Below, piece after piece: positions 1-6,628 of a stretch of DNA of 10,778 nucleotides; the first letter of the stretch is position 1, and every line of letters begins with the position of its first letter. The position numbers were made by a program, and so were the translations under genes. The stretch comes from Pseudomonadota bacterium (GTDB lineage: Bacteria; Pseudomonadota; Gammaproteobacteria; CAMYNG01), in NCBI GenBank assembly GCA_020347585.1, contig CP070733.1:1661958-1672735 (forward strand), read 5' to 3'. Under the pieces are notes generated by a model that did no database searches, had not been told where the DNA came from, and saw nothing but the letters and a program-made list of their open reading frames with translations.

Positions 1-2
1 CC

Positions 3-266
3 GAGGGCTACCACCGCTACAGCAATCCCCATGATTTGGTGGTGTTGGCGATCGGCATGGAGCCTAGCGTGCCGAAGGATGCCTTCCCCGTGGCGGTCAA
101 GGTCAACGAACACGGCTTTATCGAACAGGACGAGGGCAATGGCGCTATCTTCGCGGCCGGTTGTGCGTCGGACGCCCTGGATGTCAACCGCGCGGTTCAG
201 AACGCGACGGCCAGCGCGCTACGCGCTATTCAGGTTGTCAATCGCGTTGCGGCGACGGAGGGTTAA
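3..266 (+). CDS. qmoA: QmoA-like flavoprotein (HdrA family), C-terminal 87 residues
   Basis: This is the 3' end of a gene that begins before the window; its reading frame is open from base 3 to a TAA at 264-266. The visible part has the C-terminal half of an HdrA-type FAD domain: a VVLAIGMEPS strand-turn followed by GAIFAAGCASDALDVNRAVQNATASALRAI, the usual 'product found in the FAD site, then helix' ending of HdrA/QmoA proteins. QmoA is known as a small HdrA-like flavoprotein in the quinone-interacting membrane-bound oxidoreductase, which exchanges electrons with APS reductase. The assignment rests mainly on context: qmoB follows after only 3 bases, with hdrC and hdrB after it. With only the tail visible, it could also be called hdrA. 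The N-terminal FAD-binding glycine motif cannot be checked here. Confidence 0.82.
   Translation, partial: EGYHRYSNPHDLVVLAIGMEPSVPKDAFPVAVKVNEHGFIEQDEGNGAIFAAGCASDALDVNRAVQNATASALRAIQVVNRVAATEG
257..262 (+). promoter_or_regulatory. Ribosome binding site for qmoB GTG start
   Basis: GGAGGG lies inside the last codons of qmoA, eight bases before GTG at 270. It supports the GTG as the true qmoB start and suggests translational coupling to qmoA. Confidence 0.75.
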
Positions 267-269
267 GCA

Positions 270-2531
270 GTGGCTGACGAAATCAAGATTGGTGCATATA
301 TCTGCAAGGGCTGCGGACTGGGTGATCGCCTAGACACCTCCGGGCTCGCTACTATCGCCGAGCGCGAGGCCAAGGCCAATATCGTCAGGGAGCACGAGTT
401 TTTGTGCAACGCCGACGGCGTGGCTATGATCCAGAACGACATCGACACAGAAGGCGTAAATCGTGTCGCCATTTGCGCCTGTTCGCGGCGCGCCAAGACC
501 GATGCCTTCAGCTTCGAAAACGCCGCGATCTCGCGCGGCAACCTGCGCGAAGGTGTGCTGTGGGTGCGGCCCGACACCGACGAGGCGCAGGAGACCACGC
601 AGGAAATGGCGGCCGACTACGTGCGCATGGCGGTCATCGAAACGCGTTTCATGACGCCGCCGTCGGGGAATGAAGAAGCGCGGTACGAGAACCACATCCT
701 GGTCGTGGGGGGCGGCATCAGCGGCATGACCGCGGCGCTCGAAGCGTCCAAGGCCGGCTATCCGGTGAGCATTGTTGAGAAGGGCGCCCAGTTGGGTGGA
801 AATGCCGCAAACTTCTACAAACGCATCGCCGAGAAATCCCCTTATGCCGATCCGGAGTCGACCGGCGTAGCCGAGATGATTCAGGCGGTGGAAGCCGACG
901 ACAACATTTCGGTGCATTTGAATTCCACACTAACGCGTACTGACGGTGCGCCGGGACGTTTCTCGGCAGACATCAGCAGCGAGAGCGGTTCGACCAAAAC
1001 GGAGAACTTCGGCGCCATCATCCAGGCGTCCGGTTTCACGCCTTACGACGCCAACCAGTTGCCCGAACTGGGCTACGGCAAGTCGAAGGATGTGGTTACC
1101 CAGATGGAACTCGAGGCGCTAGCCAAGGCGGCAGACGGAGGGCCCATCAAGCGGCCCTCAGACGGAAAGGAAGTGCAAAGCGTAGTGTTCGTGCAGTGCG
1201 CGGGGCAGCGCAGCCAGGAGGAAGGACACCTGCCTTACTGCTCGGGCCACTGCTGCCTGACCTCCATCAAGCAGGCGATGTACTTCAAGGACCAGAATCC
1301 CGGTATCGACACCAATGTCATCTACACGGATCTGCGCACACCTGGCGCGGGCGGCGAGGACTTCTACCGCTCCGGCCAGACCAAGGGTGTCACCTTTACC
1401 AAGGGCCAGGTGAGCGAGGTCAGCGCCGCGGGCGACGGCCTGAGCGTGAAGTTCCAGGATCTTATTCTCAACGAGGAAGCCGCCGAGCAGGCGGATCTGG
1501 TGGTGCTGGCCACCGGCATGGTGCCTAACGGCGGTGTGGACGTCGAGAGCCTGACCGCGCCCCAGGTGGAGGGTGAAGAAGGCGAGGCAGCGCCGGCCGA
1601 AGAGGCGCAGGAACAGGGCGAGTTCAAGGGTATTTCGGTGCTTAATCTGACCTATCGCCAGGGTCCTGACCTGCCACAGCTAAAGTACGGCTTTAACGAT
1701 TCGCACTTTATCTGTTTTCCTTACGAGACCCGCCGCACCGCCATCTACACCACCGGCCCGGTGCGCCGTCCCATGGATATGCAGCAGGCGGTCGAAGATG
1801 CCACCGGCGCGGCGCTCAAGGCCATCCAGGCGGTCGAAAACGCCGGCAAGGGTCGTGCCGCGCATCCGCGTTCAGGTGACCTTTCCTTCCCCAGCTTCCG
1901 CAAGGACGGTTGCACGCAGTGCAAGCGCTGTACCGTGGAGTGTCCGTTCGGCGCTATCGATGAGGACGAAGAGCGCTACCCAATGTTCAACGAGGCGCGC
2001 TGCCGGCGCTGCGGTACCTGCATGGGCGCTTGTCCGGTACGCGTGATTTCCTTCGAAAACTACTCGGTGGATACCGTCGGCCAGCAAATCAAGAACGTTG
2101 ATATGCCCGACGAGTTCGACGAGAAGCCGCGCATCCTGGTGCTGGCCTGCGAGAACGACGCCTATCCGGCGCTCGACATGGCAGCCATGAACAAGACCGA
2201 GTACAGCGCGTTTGCGCGCGTGATACCGGTGCGCTGTCTGGGCTCGGTGAATCTCATCTGGGTGACCGATGCGCTCAACGCCGGGTACGACGGCGCGGTA
2301 CTGATGGGTTGCCAGAAGGGCGAAAACTACCAATGCCACTTCGTTAAGGGCTCCGAGATGGCGCACGACCGCATGAGCAAGGTTGACGATACGTTGCAAT
2401 CGCTCAACCTCGAACCGGAGCGCGTCGCGACCTACGAGATCGCGATTACGGATGTCGAGCGCGCGCCGAAGCTGATCAATGACATGGCCGAGACCATCGA
2501 GAAGATCGGCATGAGCCCGTTCAAGTTCTAA
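270..2531 (+). CDS. qmoB: QmoB: HdrA-like flavoprotein with ferredoxin and MvhD-like domains
   Basis: This 753-residue cytoplasmic iron-sulfur flavoprotein is the central subunit of the Qmo complex, which passes electrons between APS reductase and the quinone pool. The N-terminus has Cys12 and Cys15 (CKGC) and a CACSRR segment near 69-73. An HdrA-type Rossmann FAD domain starts at 143, with GGGISG at 147-152. The Hdr cysteines are C310, C324, C328 and C329. Two 4Fe-4S ferredoxin motifs follow (C548/551/554/558 and C578/581/584/588). The C-terminal domain from about 620 is MvhD-like, with C627, C656, C681 and C689. This HdrA plus MvhD-like architecture is what distinguishes QmoB from QmoA. There is no membrane segment. 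An acidic, Ala/Glu/Gln-rich insert lies at about 431-452. The GTG start is set by the RBS at 257-262 and a 3-base gap from the upstream gene. Confidence 0.93.
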   Translation: MADEIKIGAYICKGCGLGDRLDTSGLATIAEREAKANIVREHEFLCNADGVAMIQNDIDTEGVNRVAICACSRRAKTDAFSFENAAISRGNLREGVLWVRPDTDEAQETTQEMAADYVRMAVIETRFMTPPSGNEEARYENHILVVGGGISGMTAALEASKAGYPVSIVEKGAQLGGNAANFYKRIAEKSPYADPESTGVAEMIQAVEADDNISVHLNSTLTRTDGAPGRFSADISSESGSTKTENFGAIIQASGFTPYDANQLPELGYGKSKDVVTQMELEALAKAADGGPIKRPSDGKEVQSVVFVQCAGQRSQEEGHLPYCSGHCCLTSIKQAMYFKDQNPGIDTNVIYTDLRTPGAGGEDFYRSGQTKGVTFTKGQVSEVSAAGDGLSVKFQDLILNEEAAEQADLVVLATGMVPNGGVDVESLTAPQVEGEEGEAAPAEEAQEQGEFKGISVLNLTYRQGPDLPQLKYGFNDSHFICFPYETRRTAIYTTGPVRRPMDMQQAVEDATGAALKAIQAVENAGKGRAAHPRSGDLSFPSFRKDGCTQCKRCTVECPFGAIDEDEERYPMFNEARCRRCGTCMGACPVRVISFENYSVDTVGQQIKNVDMPDEFDEKPRILVLACENDAYPALDMAAMNKTEYSAFARVIPVRCLGSVNLIWVTDALNAGYDGAVLMGCQKGENYQCHFVKGSEMAHDRMSKVDDTLQSLNLEPERVATYEIAITDVERAPKLINDMAETIEKIGMSPFKF

Positions 2532-2542
2532 GGAGCCTGACA

Positions 2543-3163
2543 ATGAGTGACGCCAACACAGCGATGGTGGAGAAGTACCGCAACAGCTTCCTCAAGGAAG
2601 TCGAAGCCAATGTGGAAGAAGGCGAGTGGGTGAAGATGTGCATGCAATGTGGTGTGTGCTCGGGTTCCTGCCCCTTCGGCCCGCACTGGGCGCATCCACC
2701 GCAGGAGCTGTTCATGATGATCCGCGCCGGCAAGCGCGAAGAGGTATTGACCTCCGACTCCATGTGGATGTGCACCTCCTGTTACAACTGCATCGTGCGT
2801 TGCCCGCGTGAGCTTCCCATTACCCACATCATGCACGGGCTCGCCAACTACGCACACCGTCTGGGCATAGCTCCCAAGAACCAGCCCACGCGCAAGTTTG
2901 CCAAGCTGTTCTGGGAGAACCTGACAAAGAAAGGGCGCACCAACGAACTCAAGCTGGGACTGAGCCTGTACTTCATGAACGGTTTCGGTGACGGCGTGAA
3001 GACCTCGCTGAAGATGAAGGACATCGGGCTGGGCATGCTGAAGACCAAGCGCATGAACGTCGGCGAAATGTGGGGCGGTCATGCCTGCAAGGACACCAAC
3101 GGCCTGCATGCCATCCTGAAAAAGGCGCGCGAGATCGAAGACGCCAAGATGCAGAAGTTCTGA
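2543..3163 (+). CDS. hdrC: HdrC-like protein with two 4Fe-4S clusters
   Basis: This 206-residue soluble protein resembles heterodisulfide reductase subunit C and the N-terminal part of QmoC. Two ferredoxin-type motifs are complete: C33/C36/C39/C43 (CMQCGVCSGSCP) and C77/C80/C83/C87 (CTSCYNCIVRCP). They fit a relay of two 4Fe-4S clusters between HdrB and the QmoA/QmoB flavoproteins. The C-terminal half (about 105-206) is basic and has no hydrophobic helices, so the cytochrome b-like membrane part present in QmoC is absent. An AAGGAG ribosome site at 2530-2535 overlaps the qmoB stop and stands seven bases before the ATG, which indicates one transcript with tight coupling. The family is clear; the exact electron partner is inferred from the operon. 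Confidence 0.93.
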   Translation: MSDANTAMVEKYRNSFLKEVEANVEEGEWVKMCMQCGVCSGSCPFGPHWAHPPQELFMMIRAGKREEVLTSDSMWMCTSCYNCIVRCPRELPITHIMHGLANYAHRLGIAPKNQPTRKFAKLFWENLTKKGRTNELKLGLSLYFMNGFGDGVKTSLKMKDIGLGMLKTKRMNVGEMWGGHACKDTNGLHAILKKAREIEDAKMQKF

Positions 3164-3180
3164 GCATAGGGAGCATCGCA

Positions 3181-4080
3181 ATGGCAAAGAAAGAATACTC
3201 GTTTTACCCTGGTTGCTCCTCGCAGAAGGGAGCGTCTGCATCGAACTACCTCGTATCCGTGCAAAGCATGTGCGAGGAACTGGACGTGCAACTCAATGAG
3301 ATTCCTGACTGGAATTGTTGCGCAGCCTCTATCGGCTACGCCGAGGGCGGTGAGCTGCCACGCCTGGCGCTGTCGGCGCGCAACATGGCGCTCTCCGAGC
3401 AGGCCAATCCCGGCCAGGATATTGTCGCCACCTGCGCCGCCTGCTGGTTGGCGACCAAGGAAACCCAAGAGCGTCTGCACGACAGCAGCGACCTGATGCA
3501 GGAGACTAACGACGCCCTGGCAGCGGCCGGCCTCAACGTCAAGGCGGACCAGACCGTGCGACACATGGTCGAGGTACTGATAGAGGACTTCGGTTACGAT
3601 GAGTTGGGCAAACACGTCAAGAAACCGCTGGAGGGAATGAAGATCGCCGGGTATGTGGGCTGCCAGACCAATCGCCCATTTGGTGTTGATGGCGAATCGT
3701 TCGAGAATCCGAAGTACCTCGACAAACTGGTGGAGACCATGGGCGCCGAGCCGGTGGAGGACTACCAGAAGAAGGTACAGTGTTGCGGCGGCGCACTAGC
3801 ATTCTCGGAGCCCGAGAAGTCACAGGCGCTAATCAAGGACATTGTCGAGGCTGCGTATGACGGCGGTGCTGAAATGATCGTAACGCCCTGTCCTGTGTGC
3901 CAGATGAACGTAGAGGTCTACCAGGACCAGATCAACGCCACGTACGGCACCAAGTTCAAGATTCCGGTTGTGTACTACAGCACCTTGATGAGCGTGGCCT
4001 ACGGCAAGAATGGCAAGGAAGCGGGGCTTGACGGCCAGATCATCGCGGCCAAGAAGCTCGAGGAAATCGCCGCGAAGTAA
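3181..4080 (+). CDS. hdrB: HdrB-like protein with two CCG domains
   Basis: This 299-residue subunit is of the heterodisulfide reductase B type. Two cysteine-rich CCG domains are visible, each a Cys, then a Cys-Cys pair, then CxxC. The first has C12, C46-C47, C85 and C88; the second has C161, C201-C202, C237 and C240. In HdrB of methanogens such domains hold noncubane 4Fe-4S clusters that handle disulfide or thiol chemistry. Here, next to qmoAB, the protein probably belongs to a QmoAB-HdrCB complex, with a substrate or partner that is not shown. The ATG at 3181 is chosen because AGGGAG at 3168-3173 stands seven bases upstream and hdrC ends at 3163. A longer in-frame start would run into hdrC. 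There is no signal peptide or membrane segment. A terminator follows 30 bases after the stop. Confidence 0.93.
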   Translation: MAKKEYSFYPGCSSQKGASASNYLVSVQSMCEELDVQLNEIPDWNCCAASIGYAEGGELPRLALSARNMALSEQANPGQDIVATCAACWLATKETQERLHDSSDLMQETNDALAAAGLNVKADQTVRHMVEVLIEDFGYDELGKHVKKPLEGMKIAGYVGCQTNRPFGVDGESFENPKYLDKLVETMGAEPVEDYQKKVQCCGGALAFSEPEKSQALIKDIVEAAYDGGAEMIVTPCPVCQMNVEVYQDQINATYGTKFKIPVVYYSTLMSVAYGKNGKEAGLDGQIIAAKKLEEIAAK

Positions 4081-4109
4081 GCGCTTGTATCTACTGGTAT
4101 TCGACGTGA

Positions 4110-4131
4110 AGCCCTCTCAAGAGGGCTTTTT
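4110..4131 (+). terminator. Rho-independent terminator of qmo-hdr operon
   Basis: A perfect 7-bp stem (AGCCCTC/GAGGGCT) with a TCAA loop is followed directly by a T-run. It lies 30 bases after the hdrB stop and closes the operon with hdrB as the last gene. Confidence 0.9.
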
Positions 4132-4176
4132 CGTTTGGGAGGTTGAAAATTAGGATGTGTCTATATACAAAATTCC

Positions 4177-4196
4177 TTGACCAAATTAAAGGTCAC
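4177..4196. promoter_or_regulatory. Possible operator: inverted TGACC/GGTCA half-sites
   Basis: The half-sites TGACC (4178-4182) and GGTCA (4191-4195) form an inverted repeat around an AT-only 8-base spacer (AAATTAAA). Their centres are about 13 bases apart, just over one helical turn, in an otherwise AT-rich leader. It sits about 35 bases upstream of the predicted -10 box of the binding-protein gene, where an activator could bind. No regulator can be named, and the short arms could arise by chance. Confidence 0.35.
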
Positions 4197-4229
4197 TTCG
4201 CCCTCGCCGATAACCCGCAATAATAGGGG

Positions 4230-4235
4230 TATACT
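4230..4235 (+). promoter_or_regulatory. Predicted -10 box (TATACT) for PstS-like gene
   Basis: TATACT matches the sigma-70 -10 consensus at five of six positions and would give a leader of about 27 bases. No good -35 box stands 16-18 bases upstream, which fits a promoter that depends on an activator. Confidence 0.45.
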
Positions 4236-4268
4236 CTGCCCCGTGCGTCATTGAAGAGGTAACAAGTT

Positions 4269-5156
4269 ATGAGATCGCTGGGCATCACATTCGCAGCAGG
4301 ACTGCTGGGAGTACTCGCCTCGGGCGCTGTTGTCGCGGCGCCTGCCGGCGACGCCACCCTGGTATGGGCCGGTTGTGGCATTACCAAGAAGGCGTTCATG
4401 AAGGAGTTGGCCGCGGCCTACGAGAACAAGACGGGTATTCACATCGACCTGAAGGGCGGCGGCGCGACCAAGGGAATCCGCAACGCGGCGAACGGCAGCA
4501 TTCACATCGGTGGCGCATGCCGCGTTTCGATGGAGAAGGATGAGCTGGAGAAAAATGCCGAGCAGGTCCCGGTGGCCTGGGACGCCCTGGCCGTGATCGT
4601 AAACAAGAACAACCCGGTTGATAACATCACCTTCCAGCAGCTGCGCGACGTCTACAAGGGCAAGATCACCAACTGGAAGCAGCTCGGTGGCAGGGATGTG
4701 CCGATCGAACTCTACGTACGACGTGGCAAAATCTCCGGGGTTGGCTACATGTTGCGCGAGCTGGTGTTCGCGAACTATGAGATGGAGTTCACGGGTACAC
4801 ATGTGGTCAAGTCTTCAGGTCCGCTGGAGAAGGGCATAGTGAAGAACCCGAATGGGTTCGGCACGACTGGTATCAGCAGCGCGAAACGCCGCGATGTGAA
4901 GATCCTCAAGCTGGAAGGCAAGAAACCCAACTATGAGAACATCAAAAAGGGCGACTACCTGCTCTATCGTCCGTTGTACCTGGTCCGGCAGAGGGGTCGC
5001 GGTGATCCGCGGGTGGATGAGTTTATCAAGTTCGCACTCAGTAACGAAGGCAAGGCGGTGATCAGAAAGGCTGGCACCGTGCCATACGCCGATGCATTGG
5101 TACTGGTGATGAAGCAACTCGATCAGTACAAGCGCGCCACCGCTCAGGGTCTCTAA
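4269..5156 (+). CDS. PstS-like periplasmic substrate-binding protein
   Basis: This exported 295-residue protein has a Sec signal peptide at residues 1-24 (hydrophobic core, probable cut after VVAA). The rest has the course of a PstS/PBP-like-2 binding protein: an opening strand (LVWAGCGITKKAFM), a glycine loop KGGGATKGI at 62-70, the segment ALAVIVNKNNPVDNITFQQLRDVYKGKITNWKQLGG at 107-141, and NPNGFGTTGI at 193-202. Some ligand positions are unusual. The usual GSGT-type phosphate loop is replaced by RRGKISGVGY at 151-160. Cys36 and Cys84 stand where serines are common and might form a disulfide. An oxyanion ligand is likely, but phosphate is not assured. AAGAGG at 4254-4259 supports the ATG. 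The gene has its own terminator, and no permease or ATPase gene is adjacent, so it is an orphan binding protein here. Confidence 0.8.
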   Translation: MRSLGITFAAGLLGVLASGAVVAAPAGDATLVWAGCGITKKAFMKELAAAYENKTGIHIDLKGGGATKGIRNAANGSIHIGGACRVSMEKDELEKNAEQVPVAWDALAVIVNKNNPVDNITFQQLRDVYKGKITNWKQLGGRDVPIELYVRRGKISGVGYMLRELVFANYEMEFTGTHVVKSSGPLEKGIVKNPNGFGTTGISSAKRRDVKILKLEGKKPNYENIKKGDYLLYRPLYLVRQRGRGDPRVDEFIKFALSNEGKAVIRKAGTVPYADALVLVMKQLDQYKRATAQGL

Positions 5157-5180
5157 GCAGCGGCGAAACCAATACTGAAG

Positions 5181-5205
5181 AGCCCCCGCAAGGGGGCTTT
5201 TTTTT
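5181..5205 (+). terminator. Rho-independent terminator after PstS-like gene
   Basis: A perfect 7-bp stem (AGCCCCC/GGGGGCT) with a GCAA tetraloop is followed by eight T residues. It makes the upstream binding-protein gene a single-gene transcript. Confidence 0.93.
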
Positions 5206-5211
5206 GCCCGA

Positions 5212-5248
5212 GGTGGATCACGGCAATCCACCCAGCCGGGCATGCCCG
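5212..5248. repeat. REP-like pair of palindromes
   Basis: Two palindromes stand side by side. GGTGGAT (5212-5218) and ATCCACC (5226-5232) form a perfect 7-bp stem around a 7-base loop. CGGGCATGCCCG (5237-5248) is a perfect 12-base palindrome. They sit just after a terminator. Stems with GGTGGAT and CGGGCATGCCCG cores are typical of extragenic palindromic repeats of proteobacteria, but only this one copy is visible, so its repeat status in the genome is inferred. Confidence 0.5.
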
Positions 5249-5650
5249 ACCTATCCGGGCGCCGATCTTCGTGCCGTACCCCCAAAATCGCACGTTTCGA
5301 TTTAACCGCAACCCAAGGGCCTGTACCTCAAGTGGTGTGACCGCTGGCCGATATCTGCAGTAAGCCGTACTAGTGTACTGCTGCACGCGGTGTGTGGCTC
5401 ATGCAGCGTGCCTAGCGTGGCAGCTGGGGCACACCTTTTTCCCGCGCTTATGGGGAGTTTTCATTTGCGACGCCGCTCGCCGATTGTCGCGGCGGTGAAA
5501 AATTCACAAGGCCAATGCACAACCTGTCACTGCAGCAAATCCCGCATACAGCGTACTTTGTAGCTACGCCGCGTCGCAGGGTATTGCCCGGTGGCCTGCG
5601 GCGCAGGGACCGCTTCCGCGAGCGTGTGCCGGCCGCACCCGGTCGGGAAG
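5249..5650. other. Intergenic stretch without a supported gene
   Basis: Stop codons are frequent and no open frame has protein-like composition with a ribosome site. Small inverted repeats occur: GCAGTA/TACTGC (5357-5362 and 5376-5381) and CGCCGC/GCGGCG in about 5472-5497. The promoter of the 5661 gene must lie here, but I see no convincing -35/-10 pair. The stretch may hold an untranslated RNA or a decayed gene; nothing in it proves either. Confidence 0.5.
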
Positions 5651-5660
5651 GGAATCGAGC

Positions 5661-6380
5661 ATGAAATCTGCCTGGAACTACGTATACTTGGCAGCCGCCA
5701 CGATGCTGGCAAGCCCGGTCGTGACGCCGGCGCCGTTATCCACCTGCAGCAGTCCTGTGGCGGCCACCGTTGAGCCACTCGGCGAGCCGCGCTTGTGCGA
5801 GTATCACTTTGACGGCGGTAGCGAGAATTTCACCTGCCAGGCTTACCAGGGCACGACTGGGCGCTACGTTGCAGCATTCCGGGGCGGGCGCACGCCGCAG
5901 GCAATTTTTTCGGCAGTCGGGCAGGCGCGTTCCATGGGCGACGCGCTTTGGATTCAGGGCGAGGACCCGGGTGTATTCGACTGTGCCGCGGGGCCGCCGC
6001 GCGGCGTGCCGGCCGGGGCCGACTATATTGGCACCGGCGTGTGCGAAACGCTCGATGGCGATTTGGCGCCATGCCGCATGTACCGCCACGCCGCGGCACG
6101 CCAGTACCACATCCAGCTTTATCTGGTGTCGTATGAGCCGGCCGGCGGCGGTCCCATGCATATCGAAGCGCAAGCCGTCGGCGTCAACCACGACGCATTG
6201 GCCGCCGAACTTGCCTACCAGCTTGGCGTGAGTTTGTCGCAAACCGAATGTTGCAAGGCTCAGGGAGAGTCTTATATCGCCTACGCCTACCAGCTTTTCC
6301 CCCGGGATGCGGTGTACCGCGATCAATACCTCAGCGGCGGCCTTCGTCCAGGTGAACTCGCTGCCGACGCAGGGCGTTAA
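5661..6380 (+). CDS. Secreted cysteine-rich protein of unknown family
   Basis: I do not recognise this 239-residue protein. Residues 1-24 look like a Sec signal peptide (Lys2, a hydrophobic stretch YVYLAAATMLASPVV, small residues at VTPA). There is no lipobox. The mature part has eight cysteines (29, 46, 59, 108, 128, 138, 197, 198), an even number that suits disulfides in the periplasm or outside, including an adjacent Cys-Cys pair. There are no further membrane segments, no CxxCH heme motif and no obvious catalytic motif. AAGGGA eight to ten bases before the ATG supports the start. The next gene begins 23 bases after the stop, so it probably leads an operon with the 58-residue protein and the ModA-like binding protein. 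A role linked to those proteins is inference only. Confidence 0.7.
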   Translation: MKSAWNYVYLAAATMLASPVVTPAPLSTCSSPVAATVEPLGEPRLCEYHFDGGSENFTCQAYQGTTGRYVAAFRGGRTPQAIFSAVGQARSMGDALWIQGEDPGVFDCAAGPPRGVPAGADYIGTGVCETLDGDLAPCRMYRHAAARQYHIQLYLVSYEPAGGGPMHIEAQAVGVNHDALAAELAYQLGVSLSQTECCKAQGESYIAYAYQLFPRDAVYRDQYLSGGLRPGELAADAGR

Positions 6381-6387
6381 TCGCACA

Positions 6388-6394
6388 CAGGAGG
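6388..6394 (+). promoter_or_regulatory. Strong ribosome binding site for 58-residue protein
   Basis: A full AGGAGG core lies nine bases before the ATG at 6404. It is the main reason to accept this short reading frame as a gene. Confidence 0.75.
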
Positions 6395-6403
6395 AACACC
6401 CCC

Positions 6404-6580
6404 ATGCACACGGACGATGAAGAACTCTATGCCTACCTCGATGATCGGCTTACTGCCGAGGCAAAGCGGCGCATGGGTCGCTTGTTGCTGGAAGACGAAC
6501 AAACCATCGTCCGCCTGCGGCAGATTCAGAACATGCGGATGTTGCAGCACTGGGTGCGCGAGTCTCGAGACGACCACTAA
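6404..6580 (+). CDS. 58-residue protein resembling anti-sigma factor N-terminus
   Basis: This short gene has a strong ribosome site (6388-6394) and sits in an operon-like gap, 23 bases after one gene and 48 before the next. The protein begins MHTDDEELYAYLDDRLTAEA and continues with KRRMGRLLLEDEQTIVRLRQ. Its pattern (LYAYLDDRLTAEAKRRM, then LLLEDEQTIVRLR) is that of the first two helices of the zinc-finger anti-sigma (ZAS/RsiW) N-terminal domain. The H-x3-C-x2-C zinc ligands and the membrane helix are both missing; it has no cysteine at all and is predicted to be all-helical and cytoplasmic. It could therefore be a shrunken anti-sigma-like binder or an unrelated helical hairpin. No sigma factor gene is in the window. 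The existence of the gene is more certain than its kinship. Confidence 0.7.
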   Translation: MHTDDEELYAYLDDRLTAEAKRRMGRLLLEDEQTIVRLRQIQNMRMLQHWVRESRDDH

Positions 6581-6628
6581 TTGACGCACACAAAATCGGG
6601 CAATGGCTAGGTTGGAAGTTGCGAAGAA

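Noticed and set aside
1872..2543. 223-codon open frame on the - strand
   Set aside because: It lies entirely opposite qmoB, over its ferredoxin and MvhD-like domains, and its protein has no recognisable features; it is a shadow of GC-rich codons.
3070..3180. Longer start for hdrB inside hdrC
   Set aside because: It would overlap hdrC by over 90 bases and add non-Hdr sequence; the ATG at 3181 has a well-placed ribosome site.
4177..4182. TTGACC as a -35 box
   Set aside because: No -10-like hexamer lies 16-18 bases downstream; TATACT at 4230 is too far away.
5153..5386. 77-codon open frame on the - strand in the gap after the PstS-like gene
   Set aside because: It runs through the terminator stem and the REP-like palindromes and has no ribosome site; its product is a translation of repeats.
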